From contig QAOA01003577.1 of the NCBI GenBank assembly GCA_003255065.1, positions 443,266 through 507,265 of the forward strand: a stretch of 64,000 nt of DNA. Direction: 5' to 3'. Each line of letters opens with the position of its first letter. The stretch's first letter is position 1. This document shows positions 46,949 through 59,600 of this stretch, one piece after another. The stretch is from Cercis canadensis (taxonomy: Eukaryota; Streptophyta; Magnoliopsida; Fabales; Fabaceae). Both the position numbers and the translations under genes were made by a program. The notes beneath the pieces were generated by a model, which was given only the letters and a program-made list of their open reading frames with translations, searched no databases and was not told the DNA's origin.

Positions 46949-49900
46949 ATGAGCAACGACATATTTGATGGACAGATATTAACGGAGAAGTTGTTGAAAC
47001 TCAACAATTCACAACAAAGCATTGAATGTATCCATCAGTGCCTTCTTTCTTTCTTTTTTTTTTTTTTCGTCTGTATTTTATTTTTCTTCATTTTGGTTTT
47101 TTCTGCATTGTCAAACTTCCAGTACATATATTGGATTTTTTGGCAATAAAGCATATTGTGGGGCAGGTTCTGATTTCCTTATGTGGTATTCAGTTATTGG
47201 TATACCATTAAGCATGATTTATTTAAATTAAGAAAAATGGATTAAAAGATGGTGACCTATATAGTTATGCTGTAATTTCCTGTTGGGCACATTTTTTTTT
47301 AATTATTAAACATTGAAAAGAAGAATGGGTAAAAAAAATTTTGCATAAATTTTCTTCTCCCTCCTGTTTTGTTCTCTATAAGTGTGATTGGTGTATTTCT
47401 TAAACATCGAATCAGCATTGTCACGTTGGTGTATCTCTCACCGGAAGAAAGCAAAAGAAATAGTTGAAACATGGGATAAATTGTTCAACTCTTCCCAGAA
47501 AGAGCAGCGTGTCTCTTTTCTATACCTGGCTAATGATATATTGCAAAATAGTAGGCGAAAGGGCAGTGAGTTTGTGAATGAATTCTGGAAAGTTCTTCCA
47601 GCAGCCCTCAGGCATGTTTATGAAAATGGTGACGAATATGGAAAGAAAGCAGTGACCAGACTTGTAAGTCCTATTTACTCTTGTTAAAAGTTCTGCCTAT
47701 CAATTGCATTACATGGCATGGTATATTTAATGTCTTTATAGTATTCTTATATGTGAAACTCTGGTAATATGAGTGTGTCTGGCCCAAATGTTATATATTT
47801 GGCTTCTTTTTTTTTTTTGAGGCATTTCCCCATTATCTTAGAATGATGATTTTGTTAACAGTATTGATTACTGGTGCATCATATGTTGAGGGCAGTGTTA
47901 TGGTCACCCCTCTGTTTGTGTGAAGGTGGCCATGTATTACTATTCGTTTTCTTATCATACAAACTGTCTGAAGCATGTAGTTCTCATTTAACTTTGAACT
48001 TCTGCACTCTTCCTTGTTTATGTGATTTAGTAATTAAGTATCAACCCTACCTCTTAACAAAGACTCACCAGACAGAAGGCTTCATTGAATGTGATAACGC
48101 ATGCATAAAAGAAGAGACAGAAGTATAGGGTATCCCATGTTAAAAATAAAATTATTTTTATTATTATTTTAAATTTTAGTTAAAAAATATACATATGTAT
48201 GCATTTATTGGTGCTTAGTGACATACAAACCCTAAGTGATTGCTTGAGTAATCTTGGTTCCAGATAGGCAAGACAATGGAAAGAGAGAGAATAGAAGAGA
48301 GTGAGGTGAAGTTTGATTATAAATTAGTATTTGTATATCAATATTTCTCTCTTACACAAATCCCCAACACTTCTAATTCTAGTAGGACATCTTAATTCGT
48401 AATCTTAAATTAATGAAAAATTACCAATTAAACCAATGACCAAATCCTTAGAATAATAGGAACCTAACAACTTTTCAAAATTTCCACAATAAAATTTTAT
48501 ATCATCTATAATCCTAAATTTTCTGAATTAGAAAATCTTCAAATTTCTGGTCCTTTCCTTCCAACATCATTTTTTACTGGCTAGAGAAAACTCTCTTGGT
48601 TCCTGATTTTTTGACGTATCAACAATCTTTTATTTTGTAGTGATCTTCCTTTACCTCTGGACACAAAGGTGATAATACAGATAATCTGTGCTTGATTGAC
48701 CCATTAAATGTAAGTGGACTAGCATAATCAGTGGTTGAACCAATTGTGAAAGAAAATAAGAGGAATGAAAATGAGGAAGTATAAAATAGATTTCTCCTTT
48801 CTTGTTTGGATATCATATAAATTAGAGGAATAAAAATGAAGAGAAAGTTCCGAAATCACATGTCCACCCTTAACTAACTTTTTGGGATGACATTTTAGAA
48901 GGATACTTTTATAATTGAAAATGATCTAAACTTATAGTGATTGATTTTGATGGAATTGAGGTAAATATTCTCCTAATTTTTCATTCCTCTCATTTTCGCC
49001 TTACTTTCTGAAACAAGGTAATATAGCTTTCACCCCAAATATTTATTCCCTCCATTTTCACCTATTCCAAATCTGTGAATAGGTTAATCCTCTCTTGGCC
49101 AGAATCCTGAAGACCTAAGTCGAAATCCACGTTGTCCCTGTGGCTATATTGTTGAAATAACTCCCTCTCTGTTACTTTCATCATTCTCAGTATCCCTATG
49201 GCTATATTCTTCTGTTCATATCCAGTGGGTAATTTATGTAGAAGCAAGCCTTCATCTACTTTGATAAGAGAATCAACATGTTATCTTCACATAATAACCA
49301 ACACACTTCAGTCAGTGCTGTGCAAAAGAACTGTCTCTTCATCTTCAGTCAAGCTGGGTCTGAATCACTTCAGTCTCATTCTTTTTAGGGTTCTGATCCC
49401 TGCCTCTGCTTTCTAGGGCATTATAACAATCTTCAGAATTGTTTGTACCAACAGACAGCACTGGGGTTAAGATGCCTTCGGAATATCAGTTGTGACTGTG
49501 ATGATGGCTTGACCAGGAGGAGTGTGTGTGTATTTCTTTTCCTTCTAGCTTTATGTTGTGTATGCATACTTTGATTTAGTGTAGTTTCATGCATTACTTA
49601 GCATATTTATATGGTCCTGCCAGAGAGAAATGATGCATTAGAGAATCCATTTTTATCAGCCATTTGTCTCTCTCCTATGTGCTTTATGAGCTTTTTATCT
49701 TATGTGTGCTTATTACTTAAATAATTTTTTTCTTACATGATCATTTCATTCTTTTTCCTTCTTCTGGATGGTTTTTGCTTTTTTTTTTGGGGGGTGGGTT
49801 TGGGGTAATGGTCGTCTTCTGTTGGCTTCTTTAGGTTGACATATGGGAAGAAAGGAAGGTTTTCGGTTCTCGAGGTCAGGGTCTTAAAGATGAAATGACT

Positions 49901-52900
49901 GGTAAGAATCCCCTTCCATCCTCTGCAAGCAATGGAAAGAGTTCAAATCCCGTCAAGATAGTGAAGAGGGATGCCCACTCAGTGAGAATAGTAAGCAAGT
50001 TACTGCCGCACTATCTGATCTTTGATCTGTTGCTTTAATAGTTTTGTTTTAGTATGTGTGTAATCTTGAGGTGTGTCATTTCTTGGTATTCCAGAAACTG
50101 GCTGTTGGCGGTCTGCCTGAAAAAATACTAACAGCATTCCAGTCCGTTCTTGAGGAACATCTTATTGAGGAAGTTGCCTTAAACAAGTGCAATGCTGCTG
50201 TACATCATGTGGGTAAACTTATGGAAGATATTGAAAATTCCTTGGCTCATGGTAAGAGAACTGCAAGTTGGAATTGATGTTAATGGAGGATTGGATGCTG
50301 ATGAAAAATATTTAATTCTTTGGTATCATTAATATGATGAAAAATCTTTTGACTTTTAGGTACAACTTCTGCAGGGCCACTTCACAATTCTTTTAGTTGT
50401 TGGAGGGATAATAACCATAGCTGAAACACTAATCACAAAATATAGCAACCCTAGGCAAGGGTGGAACCATGAAAGAACTAGAAATGTTAGGTCATTCTAT
50501 TAGTATTTAGTGTTTTGGGCCAGAGGGAAAAAGATAAAATTTGCAGCCCAAATTTCAAGTTTAACAATATTTGAATATATTTATACTCTTAAAATTAATT
50601 AAAACACAATATGTATATATATGCCGTGTAGGTATCCTGGTTAGCTAATATGTTCACCAGTGAGTTCAATGCCTAGAGCATGGGCTAAAATCTAGTAATT
50701 TTTTGGGCATTCAAAGATGTGTATAGCTAACAGCACGTGCTGACAGTCTTCTCAACTCTAGGCAGTGTAGCATTCATGACTAAAATTCTTTCTTCTTCCA
50801 ATTTTTGAATCTGGACAAAATTTCTATTGTGCAATAGCTTCAATAATCAAAAAATTATGTCTATTGGATGTCACATCAGGAAATCAGCTGGGATCCACAG
50901 TGGTGACTGACCTGCAAGATAAGGAAAAGGAGCTTCAGCAATATATCGAACAACTTGAAAACGCCGAGGCTGCTAGGGCTTCTTTGCTTTCCCAGCTCAA
51001 AGATGCACTTCAGGAACAAGTACAGTTATTTTACAAATATACTTATTTTCTAAAGCTGCAATTGTGCACAAATTTTGTGCAATTGATGACTGCTTACTGA
51101 TGTAAAGTTTTTCAGGAATCAAGCCAAGAGCTAGTTCGCACTCAGTTGCAGGTAAGTTTTTCTGTCTTTTATCTTTCTCTCTTCCCCTTGGGGGTAATAA
51201 TGATTTTTCCTGAATACAATTTGAAGTGTTTGGTATCAATAGTTATGTTGATTTTGAGTGTCCTTAAAAAATGCCATCTTGATTGCCCACTACATTACAT
51301 CAATTAAGAATTAGATCAGCTTTACTTTTACTTCACCATATAATACCTATTCTAGTTTCTGAATTATGTTGATATCTTAGTCACTACCTAACTATTAGTA
51401 AATATTTGCAAAGTGTCTTTATATATTTTCTTATCAATTTATTATTATTTAAATAAATAGTAAATGGAATCATTTTTGGCTTTTAATGTGAAGAAATAAT
51501 AAAAATACGAAGGACCAAAAGCCTTTTGGTTTTTCATGATGATGAACTATTCTGTTTTTCTTTATGCTCTAATTTCTGCTTAAATTGTTATCTGTTATGG
51601 TTTTATCTTACAGACTGATTTTGTCCAACGCTTTTGGCTATGTAGTCTAGAATTTTTTTTGTTTTTTGGGATAAAAGAAGAAATTCATTAAGACAAAGAG
51701 TAAAGAAGGATAAGATATCCTCCTTATCAGAACCAGAAAAATATTAGTACAGTAAGGCTGTCAATTCTCTCTGCATTTTGCAAGGGAAATTTCCGTGAGA
51801 AGACCATGAGCTTCGTACCAAATAGAAGCCAGTATAATATACCATGTAGTGTATAACTTAAAGCACATGAACGTTTAATCTACCTTTTATTGCTCTCAGG
51901 CTCATATACTATAAATAATAACTTTGTATAGAAACTTCATCCTCATTATTTCATATTCTTTTGTTGCATTGTGTACCTCATGGTAATCATCTGCTCCTTA
52001 TTAAACGCAAAAGATGTAAGAAGTGTCGAGGAGTAGTGCTTTCTTTTTCTCTCCTCTCCAGTTGGCACTGGAGCAGAGAATCGACTTATCTTCCTTTGAG
52101 CATACTTTTTATAACACAGTTGTTTTTAATTCCTTGTTCTGCTAGTTTTGGGGAAATTTTTCCTGTCCATCAATTGTTGTCAAGTATCTGCTTATTTTAG
52201 ATTTCGTTGACACTCATCAAGACAACTGCTGTGTTAAAAGTATGTCTGGTACTGTCAGATTCTTAATATAACCATTCTTTTTTACCAAAATATGTGCCCG
52301 AAGTTGAGCATTTATTCCCTCCCCCACTAAATTGCATTAGGTTACCATGTTGTTACGTGAAAAGGCAGAGGACCCAACATACACCCAAAATGACACTCCA
52401 GAGTCCTGACACCCCTTCATTTGCTTCTACCCAACAGAGCAGTTGATTAAGGTGTTAAAATATTTTTTAATTAAAAATATTGGTATAGGGACTTCATTGC
52501 AGGTAACCATGGTTAGCTTGCTCTTTTTTTATGAGAATAAATGGTTTAAATTCTCCTTCCACGGTCATGAAACATAAAAAGATTTGGGAACTCCCCTGGT
52601 CCTGCGCATTATGATTGAAATTTTGATGTCTCTGTCGGATGCTGAAGCTTTTATTTGTATTCCAAATAAAAAATGTGGTTCCTCTCAGTTGTGGTTATCC
52701 TTAAATCTTATTCTATGGTGATATTACTGGTTTTACAATGTGTAGGTTGCTCGAGGCCAGATTGAGCAAGCAGTCAGTTTAAGGAAGAGGTTGATGATGT
52801 CTGCCCCTGTTCCTGGGCCGCTGAATACCACCACCAACCAAGCAGCAGAAGTAACACGGGTGTTAGAACAGAATCTTCCATCAATTCAGCTAAGCAGCAC

Positions 52901-53639
52901 CCCTCCTCAGCCTCCTCTTACCCAACCTCTTTTATCATTTGCTCCTCTCAAAGCGACCGAAGAAGATAACAAGAAAGCAGCAGCTGCTGCTGTTGCTGCT
53001 AAGCTTGCTGCCTCTACATCCTCTGCCCAGATGCTTACATCTGTTCTTTCTTCCCTTGTTGCTGAAGAAGCTGCCTCCATGAATGGTGGCTTAAAGTCTA
53101 CAGGATTCACTTCAGGACTACCTATTTTCAACCCAGAGAAAAGACCCAAACTTGAAAAACCGATGCCTGTTTCTGATGGTAGCAGTTCTGATATAGGGAG
53201 CTCTTCCTTTTTCCAGACTTTACAACAGCCATCAATGGTGAATGTGCAACTTGCGCCATCGACGAGCTTGCAACCCATATCGCAAGCCAATCAATTACAA
53301 GCTGCATTTGCTCCCACAGCCCCACTCCCACCCCTACCTCATTCTCCTGCAAATACACCAGCAAATCAGTATGTCCAATCTACTGGTTTGATGGTTGGGG
53401 GGATTCCTTATGGATATGGATCAAATAACCTACCACCTCCACCTCCTTTGCCTCCACATGTGGCAATAGGGTTACAAAGGCCCAGCACTCAGTCATCACA
53501 GCAGTCACAGGTTCAGCAAGCACAGCAGCAGCCACAACAGCAACAGCAATCAGCAACAGGAGGATTTTACAGACCACCGGGTATAGGGTTTTATGGGCAA
53601 AGCCATCCATCAACACCACCGCCAGTACCTAGGCAGTGA
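46949..53639 (+). CDS. CID-domain protein of the RPRD1/Rtt103 type
   Basis: Seven coding exons, 46949-47027, 47416-47663, 49835-49990, 50095-50251, 50880-51019, 51116-51151 and 52746-53639, sum to 1710 bases, 569 residues. Residues 1 to about 130 form a CID domain that binds the phosphorylated C-terminal repeat of RNA polymerase II (IFDGQILTEKLLKLNNSQQS, SLSRWCISHRKKAKEIVETW, VSFLYLANDILQNSRRKG, VDIWEERKVFGSRGQ). A helical coiled-coil part follows at about 214-290 (LQDKEKELQQYIEQLENAEA). The C-terminal third is Ala-, Pro- and Gln-rich with a polyQ-like run. RPRD/Rtt103 proteins act in the nucleus in transcription termination and polymerase phosphatase recruitment; the function here is inferred from domains. 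The start is the first ATG after the probable leader intron. The second intron is 2171 bases and holds possible retroelement debris. Confidence 0.94.
48619..49247 (-). mobile_element. Possible decayed retroelement in CID gene intron 2
   Basis: Two minus-strand open stretches read protein-like: one with TTDYASPLTFNGSIKHRLS near 48640-48745, and one with LLHKLPTGYEQKNIAIGILR at 49180-49247. The first vaguely resembles the start of a Copia gag. No LTRs, catalytic motifs or complete frames are seen, so this is weak. Confidence 0.22.
51650..51830 (-). repeat. Retroposon-tail-like repeat in the last CID gene intron
   Basis: Starts TTTTTTTTGTTTTTTGGGAT, then AAAGAAGAAATTCATTAAG and GGATAAGATATCCTCCTTAT. 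The reverse complement closely parallels 60760-60860, where the order ends in an A-rich (AAC)n tail, as expected for a retroposon 3' end. Confidence 0.45.
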
Positions 53640-55747
53640 ACATTATTCGAAAACCATCGGCCAACATCGCCGCAACCTCGTAGCAAGTTCCTCTGGGAAA
53701 TTGCTGTAGGCTGAGGATTTTCGCTGAAACTGTGCAATAATGTAAATTAGTAGAAAATTAGATGTGGCTAGAATTTGTACACAATCCCCCCCTCCTCTTT
53801 TTGAACTGCCCAAATTCTGAGTGGTAGGTTTTGACACCATAGTGATACTTAAGCTATACTCCATTAGCATAAACTGCTGTGAACATGAAAATACTTGATG
53901 GGGCCTCAGTAATGGTTCTAAAAACATCACAATGCCCTTGCGATTGGGTATTTTAGTATGTGGACCTCCTCGTCAGCCTCTTTGAAGCTGCTTAATGGGA
54001 CTATAGCAGCTTGTTTCTGATGCTTATCTAGGAAATGATTGTTCAGAACATCACGGGGCTCATAGGATACTGTCCTGCTATGCGAGGAGGTTAATGTAGA
54101 CTAATATCAGTTGAGATGATATATTTTAGTATCTCTAATCTTTGTTACCTACTACTACTAGCGTTTTCTTTATACCTTGGGATTTGTTTTGCAATGGACG
54201 GGCGTTCTTCGTCCAAGACCAACAAAAACAAACAAGAATAAATAGAGTTTAGGACCATGCAGTCCCATGAAAAAATACAAATACAACCGTGTCTTGTTTT
54301 ATGATGTGATCGTGAAAAAATTGAAACTAAGAGGAGATAGACAATATTTGGCTAATTACTTGATGTGATTTTTCAAATTGTATTAGATTAGGGACAAAAT
54401 TAATTATGGGTAAAATTGAGATTTGATTTTAGTCTTTAATCAAAAATTGCTCACAATCCTATCCTTGTCTCACTCTCACCCCATTTAGTTCTGACATTAC
54501 CAAGAGACAAGTTTGTGAAGGACAGTTGTCTTGTCTAACCCTAACTGTTCAAGTAAATTAAGTGCTGTTATAATGCATTTTGCAACAAATGTGACTATTC
54601 ATAGCATAGCTTCCTGAGCCAAAAACACCTTGGACCTTTGACAAAAGCTCCAAACTAGATTAACTTAACGATGACGATGACAAACAAGGATGTAAAAAGA
54701 GGATTAGGGATAGGGATGTGTTATTTATAGAACTTGTCTTAGTTTATGTTATTTGAATTTTGCTACAAGTTGCATGGTCAAAGATATTTTTGGTGATTCT
54801 ATCTTACACAACAGATAACGGTACTAGGATATAGAGGAAGCTAAATAAGGTATTCTCTAGGTTATAAAACTAATAATCCCATTTTCTGTCGCTGAGCTGA
54901 TGATTGATTATAATTTGTTAGCCATTTCTTGCTTCAATCTAGATCGAATGCAAGTTACATCTCAAATTTGAGACATATTATGTGATAAAAGTATATCCTT
55001 TTTGTCTTTTTCACATGATGAAGGTAGGTGAGCTCTTCTTTCTAACTTTCTGTTTTTGATATTTCAACTTCTTTTTCTTTAACGGTTTTCATAATTTATT
55101 TATATTTGTAGATTACACTTGAAATTTGTTCATGCATTCACAGTGTGTTCCGCTCAATAAGGGTAATTTTTTGTTTTGTTTTTCTCTGATTTATTCATTA
55201 TAAGAACTCATGTCTAAACCAATAACTTCGGATTCATTAATCATATTTGATATGCATGAAATATTGGAATTAAAATTCTTATCACATTTTGATTGATAAC
55301 TTAGAATGTATAGTCTATCATTTATGAGAATTCTATTATTCTAATGAAATAATAGTTATTGATTCGTAAATTTTAGTGAACATTTTGTCAACAAACTAAT
55401 CATATTCTCTTTTTTAATCGAGCTGTATAATAGGGGCAATATCTCTCTTCTAATAGAATTTTTAACATAAATTTTTTAGCAAGTCAATTGGATTTTTTCA
55501 AAAGTCAAGAATAAGTGTTAGGTCATAGAAATTATAAAAAATCATAGATAGGTGATTAAAAATAATATTTAGATGGGTGACTTGAGTTTTTAAATTTATT
55601 CTTCCTTAACCAATGATTATCTTATATTTCTGGATGGTTATAAAAAAGATGATTTTAATATTTTAAATTTTAAAGTCACCGACTTATATATATATATATA
55701 TTTATATTTAATCATCTATTAATTTATATAACCTAATTTTAATTTTA

Positions 55748-55957
55748 GGAGGTTTTTTAGATACTTTTAGTATTTATGTAGTATGTCATACTACACAAGA
55801 ATAACTAATAAATGAATGACATGTGTGCAAATTAATGTTTTTAAATTTATTTAAAAAATTAAATAAATTATATTTTATATATAATAAAATATAAAAATTA
55901 TGTATGTTTGCCACATCAGTGTAATATAGCATACTTACGTAGTATCATAAAATCCCG
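55748..55957 (-). mobile_element. MITE-like element with 9-base direct flanks (Mutator-type candidate)
   Basis: The 210-base AT-rich element is flanked by the direct repeat TTAATTTTA at 55739-55747 and 55958-55966. Its ends are imperfect inverted repeats (GGAGGTTTTTTAGATACT on the left; CGGGATTTTATGATACTA reading inward from the right). A 9-base target duplication is the hallmark of Mutator-like elements, but in such AT-rich DNA a chance match is possible. It is inverted relative to the copies at 22.6 and 43.9 kb. Confidence 0.5.
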
Positions 55958-56242
55958 TTAATTTTATTTTACAAAAAGGGGTTTTTGGCATTCAGGTGGC
56001 GCTACCGCGCAAGTGTGTGAGAGTCTCCTGGATAGCGCGCGTCAGGTGGGCAGACTTGTTGGGGTGACAGAAAACAGATAGTTTGTTTCGGTAGTAATTT
56101 ATTTTACTTAAAAAGCACGGAAAAGGATTATAAGGAACCGTGTGAATGTAAACCAAATCAAACACCATTTGGTTCGGTAGAAATAAATTTAATGTTTAAG
56201 TCCTTTCCATTAAATTCTATCGAAATAAATTCAGAAATTCAG

Positions 56243-56660
56243 GTAAGAAACCGCAATTCTCTTGTTTCTTATTTACGTTTCAAATTATTCAGTTCCCTAT
56301 CGATTTTGAAGAAAAGGGACCAATTTCATTTGTTTGACTTGGGGTACTCAATTTTCATCTTTAGGGTTTATATCTCTTCTTATCTGGTATATGTGCGTTC
56401 TTCTTTTTCTGTTGAATTTTCGTTCAATTGGTTCACAATCACATTTGTTCTACTGCTCTTTAAGTTGAACAAGTTGATGCCCCTTTATCTGCGAGTAGCT
56501 TAATTAGAGGGTGTTTGGGTCAATGCTTATTCGATTTTCAGCATCTGAACAGGCTAGGGATGCTTGCTATGTGAATTAATGAGAAAATAAGTTAGTCTTC
56601 AATATTGATGGTAATGGTCATGGTTCTGGGTTCTTACAAAGACTCCGTTTTGACATCTAG
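56243..56660 (+). other. Leader intron of the ELMO gene
   Basis: A strong donor (CAG|GTAAGA) at 56243 and the acceptor GACATCTAG at 56660 lie just before the ATG at 56683. An open frame from 56192 across the donor is a chance frame. Confidence 0.55.
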
Positions 56661-56682
56661 GCTAACGTAAATAATCAGATTA

Positions 56683-59600
56683 ATGACATCAAGAACGTTG
56701 AGGAGAAGACTCCATCATGGGGATGTTGATGGCAAAACGCGTGAGCATTTCGAGACTTCAGGGTTAGATTCTTTGAGTGAGCCGCTGCTGGGGGATAATG
56801 ATTATAGTGACAATAATAATAGTAAAAAGGTGAGAGCTGGTTCCTCTGTTCTGTTTTAAAAAATTAAAAAAGAAATCATCTTTTTGTTATGAGTTCATTT
56901 TGCTTGATATTATTTCCTATGTTATTTAGGTAGCCACACTTGAAGATATATGGGATGATGAAAGGAAGAAGGAACAGCTTCATTGGACATTCTTATTTTC
57001 TCAACTGATTGCGCAATGGGCGCAGTGGTTAGGTATATGTGTGTATACGACTTCCTTGACTTGCTTCTAAATTACCATTCTGCATGATAGCACTCAGATC
57101 ATTTCACTTTTGTTAATGATACCCTAACCGTTTTTCACCATGGCTGTTACATTAACTGCGACTAACGTGATGCTTTATTTATCTTTTCTTATTAGGTAGA
57201 TATCTTATCCTCCTTCACATATATGAATTGCCACATTTTATTGCCCCTTACAACTGCATTTTCCTTTTTCATTTCTGGGGCCAAGCCCCATTTTAACTAC
57301 CCGAATTAGTGCTGGTAATTGTACTTCGCACATTCATTGCTAACTTCTTGTGGTAAAAGATTTCATTGGTCTTACTTAAGAGGGGAAGCATATCCAGTGT
57401 CCTCGTTACTGTTGCAAACAAAGAACAAGTCAATAATCTCTCGCCTCCCCCTCCCAAATCTTGCATGTGCAGTGGGAGTAGGAGATTCAGTCTCATAGAT
57501 GTGGACCATGTATATCTAAATACTTAATTTATTCATCATTAATGCCAGTAATTGTTGTAAGTAGACTGAAATGGTGGAGAAGGAGTGGTTGTTTATGTTC
57601 TAGGCATTAATTTGGTGGTACTTGGCGGTTGGTGTTGTATTATACTTAAGTTTAAAATCTTAAGCATAGAGAGAGAAAAGAGGGGAGCATGGTATGTTAT
57701 GTGTAGTTTTACAAAGAAGTGGCTGGATTTCAAAAGATAGTTGCTAGAATGTCTAAGCATCATAAAGTTTGGGGCTTTACAACAGTTAAGATTTAGGTTT
57801 CGAGAAGGAAAATGTTATTGTATTTTACAGGCTTGATCTTTTCTAAGATACATTCTTGTCTAGAGTCAAAATGAAAGAAGAGAGCACTGTAGTTGTTCAT
57901 CAGCTATACAGTAACCATATGATCTGAAATGAATGATGAAGAACAAAAAATGTATACAGAAAGGAGTTGGAGAGAGTAGAGAGTAAAAGAGGACACTAGA
58001 TAAGGCAAATTTGCCACAGATTGAAACACTCAATACCTTTGAAACATGATGCATGGAGGCACAGGGCAGAATATGACATCAACACGGTGACATAACAACT
58101 TTATTTGCAAAAAATACAGAATATTGAGGTGATCACATCAAATATTCTAATATACTTACATATACGAATATCACCAGGTGTATATTATATTGTTAAGTAC
58201 TTATCTATTATCATCCATTTCCAATTGAGAAAAACATATCAACAAATTTAGTGATGAATTTACAAAGTTTCTTTCTTTCTTTCTTTATTTTTTATTTTTC
58301 TTTATTTATGTATGTCCAAGTCCACGACATGTCTAGTTGGTGCCAACTTATGTGGTATTAAAATTTATTATATTTATTTGACATGTAGTTATCTGTTGCC
58401 CTTCCTTTTTGTTCTCTCTCTTTTTATAATATAATCTTTTTCTTCTATCAGATGATGATAATAAAAAATTCTACCCAAAAAAAATAATAATGAAAATAAA
58501 ATAAATTAGGAAACATCAGGCTGTTATGTAAGTTGTACTGCTGTTTATTGTTATATTATTTGATCTTTTCTTCATAATTAACTAATCTACAAACAAGACA
58601 TCAATGCAGTATGATCTCTTTGGTCTTCATGTACATTGTGGATGATGTGACTGGTTACTAAATATTTCATAGTCTTTGCAGCAAATGTTGTACTTGGACC
58701 TGGATCACTGATTGGCCGTCTGTTATCTCTTCCTTCAACTGCTCTAAATAGTCAAAACAATAGGATGCGTCCTCCTTCTCTTAGCCCTTTGCAGGTATAT
58801 CCAGTGGCATCCTATTTTTGATTATCATATTTACTTTTTAGATCCTAAAGAAGAAATATGTTGATTTGCTATTGAACATTTGATATTGATTCATCCAAAT
58901 CAATATCATTATGAGAAGCTTAGAGAATACTCCCTTTTCTTTACATGATGCTTTATGGGACTATGAGTGCAGAGTTCTTTGGAAATGTGATTCTCTTTGT
59001 AGCTTTTGAATGATTTTCTTGATGTGAAAAGAAATGATTGTTGCCTTGTTCTTAAGGATGTGGTTCAAATAATAAGATAACATGGGAAAATCCTTGAATG
59101 ATATATTTCATTCTTTGTAGAAATTTTCTGCTTAAAGGGTTATTTTGAATTATGATATTCTGTTTCATAGTATCTCAACAAGTAGGACATGCTGGATTGT
59201 TTCTTGGAAGAGTATAGTGTAACATGTTTCAAGCCAAGAATTTAAAGGGAGGATGTATTTTTTATTTTGATTAAAGTATCAAAAAGAAATTGCTTCATGC
59301 ATTATTTAAGCCATGTCAACATTTTTTTAATAATGTTAGAAAAAGGCACTTGATTGTTGTAAATTGGAGTTGAGGCCCTCAATTAAGTTTTTAAGCAAAG
59401 TCCCTTTTATTTAATACCTAGTTCTTTTTTTGAGCTTCTGTAGCCCTTATTGTTACAATGGTTACTCTGCAGTTTTCTTATTTTTTATTTTTTTTGGTTC
59501 ACTTCCTATATGATTGTTATGCATAATATTTTAATTTGGATAGTTTTTTTAATTCTATTAGCGTTCCTTTGGAAGCATGTTATATATTGACATCTTATTG

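Larger units (their letters stand above)
53640..56682. other. Spacer and leader of the ELMO gene
   Basis: About 53640-54200 is the CID gene 3' untranslated region and flank. From 54200 to 55700 is AT-rich with no gene. A MITE-like element is at 55748-55957. From about 55980 the sequence becomes more GC-rich and forms the probable ELMO promoter and first leader exon. That exon ends at 56242 (AATTCAG|GTAAGA), and a leader intron runs from 56243 to 56660. Confidence 0.5.

Noticed and set aside
56192-56503. 103-codon plus-strand frame before the ELMO gene
   Set aside because: It crosses a strong GTAAGA donor at 56243 and lies mostly in the leader intron. No homology is seen.
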